Positions 54,035-64,000 of a stretch of DNA of 64,000 nucleotides are shown in pieces. Both the position numbers and the translations under genes were made by a program. The stretch lies in contig VXBA01002156.1 in the NCBI GenBank assembly GCA_013399895.1, positions 357,568 to 421,567 of the forward strand. The letters run 5' to 3'. The number at the start of each line of letters is the position of its first letter. The first letter of the stretch is position 1. This stretch comes from Serilophus lunatus (taxonomy: Eukaryota; Chordata; Aves; Passeriformes; Eurylaimidae). The notes under the pieces are model-generated. The model worked only from the letters and a program-made list of their open reading frames with translations, did not search any database and was not told the origin of the DNA.

Positions 54035-55421
54035 TGTTAATAGGATTCCAATGTGGGAACAGCTGGAGCAGAGCAGAGGACTGGTGGTAAGCAAGCAAAG
54101 CATCCCACCTCTGCTCTGTATTTAACCCCATCATGTGTTATAGGGCCTTCTTGGACTACAAGTTGAATTGGGATCTACTTACTAGTTATGGGCACAGTTT
54201 GTAGCCCAGGTATTAATCTCAATGTAGACTAAGGCCTGAGCATGCCATGGCAGGTTTAAAAGGTTTATTTGTATTTCAATTCCATACACTCCTCACATAT
54301 GCAGTCACTGCAGCACCTCAAATCTGAATAGCATAGGCATTTCCAGTTGCAGTGACAAAAATATTTCACAACTAATCCCCTAAAATCATCCTTTGATCAT
54401 CCTTTAGGCTGCGACAGGGGAGGTTTAGGCTGGATATTAGGAAAAACTTTTTCACAGAGAGAGTGATCTCCCATTGGAATGGGCTGCCCAGGGAGGTGGT
54501 GGAGTCACCGTCCCTGGATGTGTTTAAGGAAAGGTTGGATGGCGTACTTATTGACATGGTTTAGATGATGGGATGATGTTGGATAGGTTGTTATGTTAGG
54601 TAATAGGTTGGACTTGATGATCTCTATGGTCTTGTTAGTTCTGTGTGTAATTCTGTGTGATAGGTTCCTTAAAATTCATTAGGCACTTTGCCTTTTCTTT
54701 CTTTCCACAGATATCTCAAAGAAGGTTTCCTACTAGTATGCTCCAGCTCTGCAACCTGAGTTTTCTGCTTCCATAAGGAAAACTTCATTGCTCTTGTGAA
54801 ATCTAATGCTGATTTTGATAGAATTTTGCTTTCGCTAATGATTAGAATTCATATTGTAAGCAGTCTTAGAGTTATGCTTTGATTAAATGAGTAGGATTCA
54901 TATTATAATGTTTAGATATATTAGTAGTGTAATTTAAAATACGGTAAGCTTTAATGAGCCCCTCCTGCTCAATATCATTAGTACAAGGACACATTGCTTA
55001 CTCCCTGAAACTTTGAAGAAACACAGACACCTTTCTGCAATAAATCTCTCAAGGATTTCCTGGATAGGCCATAAATTGGTCCACCAGAAGATAACGCCAC
55101 CTTCAGAGCCAATCAAGGAAAGCTCATTCCAGTTTTTTCAGGAGAGTTGAAAAGTTCAAAATGAGGAAGAGTGTTCTACTTCAGACTCAAGACCCTCAAA
55201 AAGCAATAAAAGACCCCTACCCAAATTCCAGAGGGGAGGAGAAAAGGTATGTACCTATGTAAATAATTTCCCTCCTACCTCAAAGAAATTGTAATAATCC
55301 CTCCCACTTTTGTGACAATTTTGTTACAAAAACCTGACCTGTCTAAAGACCCTTTGCGCCTCTGACTTGTAAAACTGCTGAGTCATGTGCCCAGCGTTGC
55401 TTGCCTTTGTTTTATAATAAA
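54035..55421 (+). other. Gene B 3' UTR/flank with candidate poly(A) signals
   Basis: After the stop, possible signals are ATTAAA at 54892 and AATAAA at 55039, 55205 and 55416. Which is used cannot be told from sequence. A CR1 3' end lies between the stop and all of them, so it may be transcribed in the 3' UTR. Confidence 0.3.
54403..54662 (+). mobile_element. CR1 LINE 3' end downstream of gene B
   Basis: Contains GGAATGGGCTGCCCAGGGAG and TTGGACTTGATGATCTCTAT, standard CR1 3' sequence, ending in a TTCTGTGTG-type repeat. About 260 bp, severely 5'-truncated. Confidence 0.85.
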
Positions 55422-58400
55422 TTGCATTAAAAATTAAAGTAATTGTGGGCCAGTTTCTCACACTCTGGCTCTGCTTTTCCCAGCTGTGTTGGAAATGCCC
55501 TATTTCTTTCCATCTATGCCCTAAATTTCTATATGAAACATGACTTGATACACAGTAGTTTGGGATCAAGTAAAATAAAGTACGTGGAACCTGGAAAAAA
55601 AGGCGGTGATTTAACAGTTGATGAAGATTTCAATGCCTGAAAAAGAGAAACATTGTGCACAACATGGTTACATACTTTGCTTTTGGTCACCATAGTGGTT
55701 CAACTCTCTCTCACCATTTCTGAGCTACCTTTTCAATACAGTTAACACAACAGTTTGTCTGCAACAAAAACAAACAAACAGCAACAACAAAAAGCCGACC
55801 AAACCCCAAACAAACAAATTAATCCTGATCTGGTTTACTACATGGCTCTGTGAATCATCTTTCTGGCATAACTGAAGAGTAGGAATAGGCAAGGGAAGGC
55901 TAGGGAAGAAATATTTTACCAGTTCATTCAGATAGAAAAGGGCTGTGCAACAATGCCTTGTGAAGAGAGGCCATGAGATCAAAATAACACCACTCCAAAT
56001 TCACTGCATGTTTAGACTCTGGCAACACCCACTACCATTCTGTCAAGACATTAACCCAAATGACTAATCCTTACCTGTGGCGCTACTTAAAAAAGACAAC
56101 AATCTGAGGAATTTCAGGACGCAACACAAACAACAGGTGAACAGAGCTTGTGCGGATGGCTCATCGGGATATGCAGTGCCAGTAGCAAGGTAGCACACAT
56201 AAAAGGTGGAATACTAGATAAGAAAAAATCGGTGCTAGTATTACAGAGCTGATTACCAAAAGAGAATTTACCAGGAGAGACATGCCATAATTTTGAAGTA
56301 AGGCTATGAAGTCAGCAAGTTTCTTCCTCTGGATATTTGGGCTGGACTGAAAGAGCATCGGGATCAAGGTCCTGTGATCTGATTGAACTTCAGGTAGGAA
56401 GATTATAAATAAAACCTGAAGCCTGCAATCCAGTGTGCTCATTGTGCCCATGAGCCAGGCTCTCCTGCTTCTAAATGGATGAGTTACAGGTCTATTTTAG
56501 AGTTTTTATGATCAGTTGCCCATGAAATTATATCTAAATAGAAGCAGACCCATCAAGATTCCTCTGCTTCTGACGTTAGGAATTCTTGGCACCTTTTACC
56601 CATGCGGGGCAGGTAAGCAAGAAAACCAAGTGTATGAAGTATGAATACAAACAAATATTTTAAGCCTGAGAGGGGCTGAGAAAGCTGTCGAAGCACAGAC
56701 TTGAAAAAGAGCTGTTGTGTGGCAAGATTCCTTAAGATAGGACAGTACAGTAGAAGTCAGTGAGGTCTTCACCTCTTGGAGCAAACACTAGGGAACAAAG
56801 TAAGTGGCTAGCCTGTTCTGGGTGGGCAATCTGATGCTCACTCAGTTCTTCTGACTATTGAAAGGTGCTCTCTGTCTTTGCTGACACCCACAGGAAAGGA
56901 ATCACTGCTGTGTGTATGTGAAGGTGGGGCAAATGGCCAGAAGACTTCCTTCCATCACCTCACCACAGCTCCTATGTGGGGCCTTGGTTGCCCAGATGAT
57001 CTGGAGGCAACTGGGAAATGTCCTGTGAAGTGTTGCAGCTTCAGCTTGTGAACAAAGAAGGTCCAGAAGAGAATACTACAGGAACAACTGGCAATCTGGT
57101 AACTAGCAAGGGAGTTTTCTGCAAAGAGAAGCTCTCAAAAGTAGTGGGAAGTAGACCCCTTAAAAAAAAAAAAGAAAGAGGACTGTAAGCACACAAGTTG
57201 GCCCTAAATGGATTCTGACCTTGTTAGGCCACTATTATAAAAGATAAATGGCATAATTAAAATATATCCACGAAGTAGGTATTTTGCACAATGAACAGTC
57301 CACCACAAGAGAAACGATTTTCCTTCTGAGGTATCTAGAGGTGATAGTCTCATTTCCAGACTGAACTGAGTAAATGAGTGTGAAAAAGGAAATAAGACAA
57401 GTACAGTTACATAGGCTAGATGTTCATTTGTATACCTGTACTATATAAATCTGTAGGGCACAGCATACAGCCTCATCCTTGTGCTAAATGCTGTTCACTC
57501 ATCTTGGGATAAGGTTCATTTGCTACCAACGTCTTCCTGATAAATTGTAAAAAAACTGTGAACTCAGAAGTTGCACGTTTCCTGGAGGGCCACTGAGTGT
57601 CACCATCGCTCCGTTTCTTGCTCTGCAAGATGCCGTTTCTCTACACAAAAAACTCCTTTTGTAAAATGGATTGGAATGGGGGAAAAAAAAAAAAAAAGGT
57701 AACTGGAATGAAAATGGGATGCTTCTTGCTGAAGAGTCCAGAGCTGGGAAGATCTGCACCAAAAATGTGATCTATATACGAAATGAATCTTGCCTTATAT
57801 TTAGGTTTCCAACCAAGCCCTCTAAGCCAGTCTCACAATTTGCCACATGAGTCCCAGTGACAACAGTTACAAGATGGAACAAGTGCTTTATTAGGAGACG
57901 CTAAAAAGTCCGGGATCCCATCATACGGTGAGCAGAATGAGCAGAATTTGTAGAGAAGAAATATTGATATTTACAAAAATATTGAAGGTGGCGCATTAAG
58001 TGAATGGAAAATTGCTCTTTAGCAAATTTTTCCATGGCAGACTAGGGGCATGTAATGAAACTAATTGGTAACCAATTTAAAACAAATAAAAAAGGTACTT
58101 TACACTGTAAGAACCTACTGTTACAAGAATTACAGAGGCCAAAGATATCATCAGGTTCAAAAAGCTCTCTCTAGGCAGACTAATGGAAAAACCAGTCTAT
58201 ACCAAATGAAACTGGTTGTGATGTATCCTCCCCCATCTCTACTACCATGTTTGGAGGTGGGAGTAGAACAAGGGGAATGGACTGTATATCTTGGCCAGGT
58301 ACACCTGCTTTCTCTGAAAAGTATTAAGGACACTTGAATCTGGTGGACTGAAAGATACAGTGGCTTCCTTTTTTCCTTTGTCAATGGAAATGAGAGATTA

Positions 58401-59677
58401 CTTGTTTCACATTGCAGCAGAATGGTGTGTGCCAGTCCACAACAGATTTTCACACAGAAGTTAATGTTGACAGGAGATAGTATTTCAAAAACACCCATAC
58501 AAGGACAGTTTCAGCAGCCTGATCCTGTTCCTAAGGACCAGCGCCCAGAGAAATGTGCCTTCACAGAACTCGGGCTTATGGCCCTACAAATCTTTCATCC
58601 TACTTACTTACTAGACGGACGATATTTACAAAACAGACAGCACAGTCACGCAGGAAATAATTGAAATAATTTATTACAAATATAGTACAGGCTCTGGTGA
58701 TCAGATGCGAAACTTATGCAGACAATCATACTGATTGCATTTGACTGGCTTCGTTTATCCCTATCTTTTCTCCATTTGATCCACCTTAATCACTCCTTTT
58801 CCTTGCCTGTGATTTTTACCCTAAGCGTACCAGTGGAGTCTTGTAAATCCTCAAATTCTCCTTATCGATCCCATCATGCTCCCATCCCAGCCGCCAAGCA
58901 CCCCCCAGCAAGTCCTAAAGCCTCTTAATTGCGGTATTTCCGCCTAGTCCTATTGCAGTAACACTCCTTCATTTGCATACATTCCAGATAGTTTCCTCCC
59001 TTGAATCCACTTCAGTGGGTTTTGCAACAGGGACAAATGGCTTAGTCATACAGTCGTTATGGGTTTTAGGAGTGGTTGATTCACAGGGATTACTGTTTTC
59101 TGGGTTCCCTGCCTTGTCATTGTTTCTTTGTTCACTATCTGATCTTTTGTTTTGAATAACCTTAAATATCTTCTTAAAAATCAGCCATCCAGTTTTCCAC
59201 CTGAATTAAAAAAGAACCCTCAGCACTTACAGCAAGTTGTTTGGTTAATAGCCCAAACGCCCTCCTGTACAGTGCGTTTTGCTGCTTTTCGGGCAGCAGC
59301 AAATGTTATCCTGTGATGCTAAACCAATGGGAGTCGACTCCAAATGATAATGGGGATTATTTCCTGCGAATTGATAGTCCAGCACTATCATTACAGAGCC
59401 AGATGGAATGTTCTTGCAACATGAAGCTCAAACATGTCATTTGCAGAAGCATTTATGCTGCTCATAGCTTCGATGGTGCTTCAGCTTCTACACCTTGTAC
59501 ACCTAGATGGAGCATGATTGATTTCTTCATTTCTGCTTCTCTTTTGCTTCATCCCACCTGTCCTTGATGCGTGTTTTGTCATTCTTAAAAGAAACTTACT
59601 GCCTCTCATCAAGATGAGCCAGCCACTCGTCTGACTCGATGAGCATTTCTCATTTCCTTAGAAACAAATATGCTGAT
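54663..59677. other. Intergenic stretch with no recognisable gene
   Basis: AT-rich sequence with A-runs (57158, 57682) and only short chance reading frames. On the minus strand AATAAA occurs near 57882-57888 and 58667-58673, which could end a leftward transcript. I see no exon with a family match. Confidence 0.5.
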
Positions 59678-59985
59678 TATAGAATCATAGAATGGTTTGG
59701 GTTGGAAGGGACATTAAAGATCATCTAATTCCAAGCCCTCTGCTATGAGCAGAGACACCTTCCACTAGACCAGGTTACTCAAGGCTCACATCGTGCTTGG
59801 CCTTGAGCCTTTCTAGCGATGGGGCAGCCACAATTGCTCTGGTCAATCTGTGCCAGTGCCTCACCACCCTCACGGCAAAGAATTTCTTCCTAATAGCTAA
59901 TCTAAATCTTCTTTCAGTTTGAAGCTATTACCCCTTGTCCTGTCATTACATGCTCTTGTAAATAGTCTTCTCCACTCATCTAATG
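59678..59985 (-). mobile_element. CR1 LINE 3' end, minus orientation
   Basis: Starts with ATAGAATCATAGAATGGTTT and GGTTGGAAGGGACATTAAAG, the reverse complement of the avian CR1 3' terminus, then runs through the usual 3' region to about 59985. Confidence 0.88.
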
Positions 59986-60309
59986 ATGACAACATTACTG
60001 TTAAAAATTAATGTTTGCCATAATCAGCCACTCTTGCCCTAAGCCACGCAACTGACAGGCAACAAACTGCTGCTCTTTGAGAGTAACCAAGAGAAGTGGG
60101 GCCCAAGTGCCTGCACAGTGCAGGTTCTCTTCTGAAAGCTGACCGCAAGCTCTGGCACTGTGGGTATTTTACCCTGTTCATGCAGGTTTCCACTGTGCAT
60201 CTCTACGTGTGCTTTACACAACGCGGCCAGAAAACCTCCCAGGCATCGTCACTACCTCCGTAGTTTTGTTCCTCTGTTTGTTCCACAAAGCTCGTTCCAG
60301 GTACCAACA

Positions 60310-60599
60310 CAAATCTACATTCTTCTCCAGGGCAGTTAGTGACAGGACTAGAGGACATGATCTTAAACTGCACCAGGGCAGGTTTAGCCTGGGCATTAGG
60401 AGGAATTTCTTTACAGAAAGGGTGGTCAGACATTGCGCTGGAAGTTGGCAGAGTCACTGGCCCAGGAGGAGTTTAAGGAAAGACTGATGTGGCACTCAGT
60501 GCTCTGATCTCGTTGACATGGTGGTGTTCAGGCACTGGTCGGGCTCGACAACCTCAGAGGTCTTTTTCAACCTAGTTAATTCTGTGATTCTGTGATACA
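60310..60599 (+). mobile_element. CR1 LINE 3' end, plus orientation
   Basis: Matches the same CR1 tail as the 17-kb copy (GACATGATCTTAAACTGCAC, GGAGGAATTTCTTTACAGAA) and ends CTGTGATTCTGTGATAC. It lies 0.6 kb from the oppositely oriented copy at 59.7 kb and abuts the CpG island. Confidence 0.85.
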
Positions 60600-60965
60600 T
60601 AAAACTACTACTGTTTGACAAGGAGAACCAGCCCCCAGAAGGACTGACGGTAAAGTGTGCCCCAGCACAGGGGACGCCAGCACAGGCTGGCCAAGCACAC
60701 TCTGCGCCCGCCGAACCACTGGGCTGTGATGCTTATCGACATTGGTTCCCCTCCACCCCTGCAGGCCCAGCAAGGAGCCGCAACTCAGGTACGCGGAGCC
60801 CCGGCGGCCGCTCGCTCCCGTCGCTCCCAACCCCGCGTCCCGCCAGGATCCCGCTCCCGTCACCGGGGCAACGGGTAAGCGCCGCACAGGGAAGGGCACC
60901 ACGTGCCCGGAAGCGCCTCGAGGGAGGAAGTGACGGAGCGCAGGGGGAGACCCAAAGGCCGAGAT

Positions 60966-61020
60966 TTAAAAAAAAAAAAAAAGAAAAAAAGAAAAAGGAA
61001 AAAAAAGAATAAAAAAAAAG
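60966..61020 (+). repeat. A-rich tract
   Basis: About 55 bp of A with scattered G inside the CpG island. Could be a retroposed tail or a simple repeat. Confidence 0.8.
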
Positions 61021-61039
61021 AGCTTGAACAAAAAGGGAT

Positions 61040-61078
61040 ACGGGGGGAGGGGGGCGGGCTCAGCGGGCGCGGGTCCCG
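61040..61078 (+). other. G-quadruplex-type run at the gap edge
   Basis: G6-A-G6-C-GGG, then further GGG runs; four or more G-tracts with short loops, directly before the N gap. Confidence 0.6.
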
Positions 61079-61588
61079 NNNNNNNNNNNNNNNNNNNNNN
61101 NNNNNNNNNNNNNNNNNNNNNNNNNNNNNNNNNNNNNNNNNNNNNNNNNNNNNNNNNNNNNNNNNNNNNNNNNNNNNNNNNNNNNNNNNNNNNNNNNNNN
61201 NNNNNNNNNNNNNNNNNNNNNNNNNNNNNNNNNNNNNNNNNNNNNNNNNNNNNNNNNNNNNNNNNNNNNNNNNNNNNNNNNNNNNNNNNNNNNNNNNNNN
61301 NNNNNNNNNNNNNNNNNNNNNNNNNNNNNNNNNNNNNNNNNNNNNNNNNNNNNNNNNNNNNNNNNNNNNNNNNNNNNNNNNNNNNNNNNNNNNNNNNNNN
61401 NNNNNNNNNNNNNNNNNNNNNNNNNNNNNNNNNNNNNNNNNNNNNNNNNNNNNNNNNNNNNNNNNNNNNNNNNNNNNNNNNNNNNNNNNNNNNNNNNNNN
61501 NNNNNNNNNNNNNNNNNNNNNNNNNNNNNNNNNNNNNNNNNNNNNNNNNNNNNNNNNNNNNNNNNNNNNNNNNNNNNNNNNNNNNNNN
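61079..61588. other. Assembly gap (510 N) in the CpG island
   Basis: Run of N between two GC-rich flanks; a first exon could be hidden here. Confidence 0.99.
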
Positions 61589-61700
61589 GGGGCGGGACCA
61601 GGTGGTGCGCGGGTCCCGCAGTGCCCGAGCATCGCATCTGCTGCTGCTCCCAGAGCATCCCAGAGCAGAGTTAGCGTGTCCCGGCAGTTTCACGCCTCTG

Positions 61701-64000
61701 CTTGGGTAGCTTGGAAACTGTTGTAGAAACCCGCAATAACAGCGGAGAGTGCGCTGTAGTCCTGGGTACTGATTTTTCTCCCCCACACTTGTGGGGCAAA
61801 CCTGTGCCAAATCTTACTTGTTCGCCAACTTAGTTTCTCAAGGATGAAGTAACAAAACCAATTAGAAGGTTAGAAAATGTTCGGCAGGCAGCACTCGTGT
61901 GCCGGCGGGGAATGGATCGGGTGAGCAAGTAAAACTTTTCTACCTCCTGCCAAGTGTTCGATGACGGGAGTAGACGTTTGGCCTGACCCTTCCGTGCTCT
62001 TGTGCTTGAGAAAGGTCAGGAACTTGTAAATGGGCCACCTGTGGTGTTCCCGTGTGTGTGCCGAGACCAGCACTGTGGGTTATGCTCTGGACTGGCCCAT
62101 GTTCTCATGCTGCCTGAGCCAGTTTTCTCCCTTCTCTTCCCTTCCTTTCTGCGTTGCGGTCATTCCTGCCATGGTGCTAATAGGCCTTTGTATCCTTCCA
62201 CGTCTGCCTTTTAGGGATGCAGTTCTAGCTGTTGTTAATTTCAAGTAATGGCCGCATTGTCACTCTGGTTTTGTTGTTGTCGTTGTTTGGAGAATTCATG
62301 GTTTAATGATTTTTAGTAGGTTGTCCACCTCGCGGGGCAGCTAGATGAGTCAAGTGATGTGATAGCCCAGCGATCACTATATCGCTGATTCTGTGATTCT
62401 GTGATTTTTGTAAGAGGAAGGTACTGGAAGATGCACTTGGAGGAGGGAAGAGGGTGTAATTCTGCTATTTTGTATGGAAATAGCCCGCGTTTGGATCTGA
62501 TCGCACTAACATGGAGCTGCATCCTTAGATGAACTTGCTTGGGGAAATACTGTCTTTTCACTTTGGTGTTTGGAAAGGGTTTTGCTGGATATGCCTGCTT
62601 GCTGTGAGCGACTTAAAACTCTTACTGCCCTTCTGCAGAGGGAGAGTATGCTTCTTTATCCATGTCTCCAGAAGGAAGGCCTTCTGCCTTCACAGAGACC
62701 AAAATTTTTTGATGCCTCGTGCCAGAGGTCATTCAGTAAGATTCTGTTTGTGCTAGGACCTAATTATAATAAGACTTAGATCAATACGGAATTGTCACAA
62801 ATGATTGAAATCTTAGGAATCAGTGGTGCTGTTAACTGAGGAAACACAGATTGGTGGAGAAGAGCACCAAGTCAGAAGCCAGGTTTCTCCTGGTGCAGCT
62901 GTTGAGGGTAAAGGTGAACATTAGTCGCATTCTTTCCTCTCACTGGAACTTGTGGCACCGTAAGTAAAGTAACTCACTGATTTGGCAGAAAATTTATTTA
63001 CTACAGTTTACTTCTTTGAAAAAGTCTCTATTCTCTGCCTTCTCAATTTGTTTATTTTCAGTCTTCATTTAATTTTTGAGATACTGCACTCTGAGGAGGA
63101 TCTTTAAGGCAGTTGCTCCTCCAGAGGTTTCATATTCTAGATAGGTTTGTTGACCAGCTGTTTCTAGCTGTAATAAACTTGTGCCTGAGGACAGTGATGA
63201 CCAGATAGAAGGAGGTGTGTCTCAGTTGAGAAGGTGACTTCAGGGTGGAATTACTGATGACTGTTGCTGAAGCAGTGCAGGAAGGCAGTGTTGGATGCGT
63301 AGGGGGATGCCTGGGCAGGACTTGAGGGCAGAGGTAAAGATGTACATACATGGAAGACAGGACTGGAGCAGCAATTCCTTGATTTAGCCACCCATCCTCT
63401 GCAGTGTTAGTGCTGTTGCCCTACTTTAAAGTCATCTGCTGCCCTTAACACCATTTCAGAATTTAAAAAGTTGTCTGGTCAAGACTATTGCTGCACCTCC
63501 TTTTCTGCTGCACTGGTCTGTTTGTTTAAACACCAGAAAATGTTGTTTGGTGAAGGCTGTGAAGCTCAAAATATCTGGATTTAAAAAGGGCTAGATAAAG
63601 GGGCTGTGCTGGTGCTCTGGGCTCCTGGAAGCTCATTTAGAGGAGTCTCATTTGCAGGTCTCTCAGATACGCTACAGAGAAGCCAGTAGTGTTTTTGAAA
63701 TAAATAGGCCGTCAGTGATACTAAGACTATCAGGAACTTCTTTTTTAGTATCTTATATGGAATTATATCCTTCTGAAAAGTCAATGGTTTTTTTTCCCAG
63801 TGGAATTCTGTTGAATAATCACTTTTGCTCCCTTTTCTGACTATAACTCCTTGTGTAGCTCATGTTTCTTGGTGCAGGAAAAACTCCCTGATCATCTCAA
63901 TGCTTTACTCTTCTGCTAAGAACTCTCTTCAGTCTCACTTCTCTCTCTCTTGGCTGATAAAAGGTTTCTCCAGTCCTTTTTCAGTCCTGAAATTCACTGC
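61701..64000. other. Stretch right of the CpG island, no coding exon recognised
   Basis: Moderate GC falling to AT-rich sequence, with short chance frames only. Compatible with a first intron of a gene driven by the island. A splice-donor-like CGG/GTGAGC follows an ATG near 61913-61920 but has no supporting family match. Confidence 0.4.
62380..62407 (+). repeat. Possible CR1 3' terminal repeat remnant
   Basis: ATTCTGTGATTCTGTGAT resembles the CR1 terminal octamer repeat, but little CR1 sequence is recognisable upstream. Confidence 0.35.

Larger units (their letters stand above)
60650..61700. promoter_or_regulatory. CpG island, probable promoter of an unidentified gene
   Basis: The only strongly GC- and CpG-rich stretch in the window. 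It has ETS-like CCGGAAG (near 60908) and GGAAGTGA (near 60926), a CACGTG E-box (near 60900) and a GC box GGGGCGGG (61589). Possible donors on the plus strand are CAG/GTACGC (near 60788) and CGG/GTAAGC (near 60875). The 510-N gap hides its centre. Direction of transcription and gene are unknown. Confidence 0.6.

Noticed and set aside
54950..55620. Possible second LTR downstream of gene B
   Set aside because: Several AATAAA motifs and an LTR-like feel, but no TG/CA ends or target duplication could be found.
61904..61920. ATG followed by a GTGAGC donor as a first coding exon
   Set aside because: Only three codons and no downstream exon to support it.
62570..62779. 69-codon plus-strand frame right of the CpG island
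   Set aside because: Compared with likely syntenic neighbours such as M6PR and found no convincing match.
1..64000. Bacterial-type systems (CRISPR, operons, phage)
   Set aside because: The window is vertebrate intron-exon DNA; no regularly spaced repeats or dense coding are present.

Overview
The window looks like bird genomic DNA. It has long intron-containing genes, several CR1 LINE fragments with the avian-type 3' end (runs like TTCTGTGATTCTGTG), and an ERV-type solo LTR of a kind widespread in birds. The species cannot be fixed from the sequence alone. There are two assembly gaps: 50299-50602 in a CTTC microsatellite, and 61079-61588 in a GC-rich island.

Two complete alpha-2-macroglobulin (A2M) family genes fill about 1-54 kb, arranged head to head. 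Gene A is on the minus strand, from ATG at 25846 down to stop at 102, with 35 coding exons and a predicted 1464 residues. Gene B is on the plus strand, from ATG at 27673 to stop at 54034, with 36 coding exons and a predicted 1443 residues. Every exon was placed by hand from splice sites, reading phase and alignment to the family. Exon sizes (21, 53, 64, 69, 75, 85, 91, 103, 177 and 216 nt recur) and phases match the classical A2M gene. Both proteins keep a signal peptide, macroglobulin domains, a bait region, the GCGEQ thioester and a receptor-binding domain ending in a conserved Cys. They resemble the ovostatin/A2M-like secreted protease traps of egg white and plasma, but which named avian paralogue each is cannot be decided here.

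The two neighbours differ where function is set. Gene A has a strongly acidic bait and gene B a basic one. Both lack the two cysteines that join human A2M subunits. Gene A has lost both receptor-binding lysines and gene B one of them. Gene B has an extra intron and a 51-nt exon near its N-terminus. Three NAGNAG tandem acceptors could vary the proteins by one residue, one of them inside gene B's bait.

The 1.8 kb between the two start codons (25847-27672) must hold both promoters. From 54 to 60.6 kb I find no convincing gene, only CR1 fragments and possible polyadenylation signals. At about 60.65-61.7 kb a CpG-rich island with ETS-like sites and a G-quadruplex-type run, broken by a gap, looks like the promoter of another, unidentified gene. 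No coding exon is recognisable from 61.7 to 64 kb.
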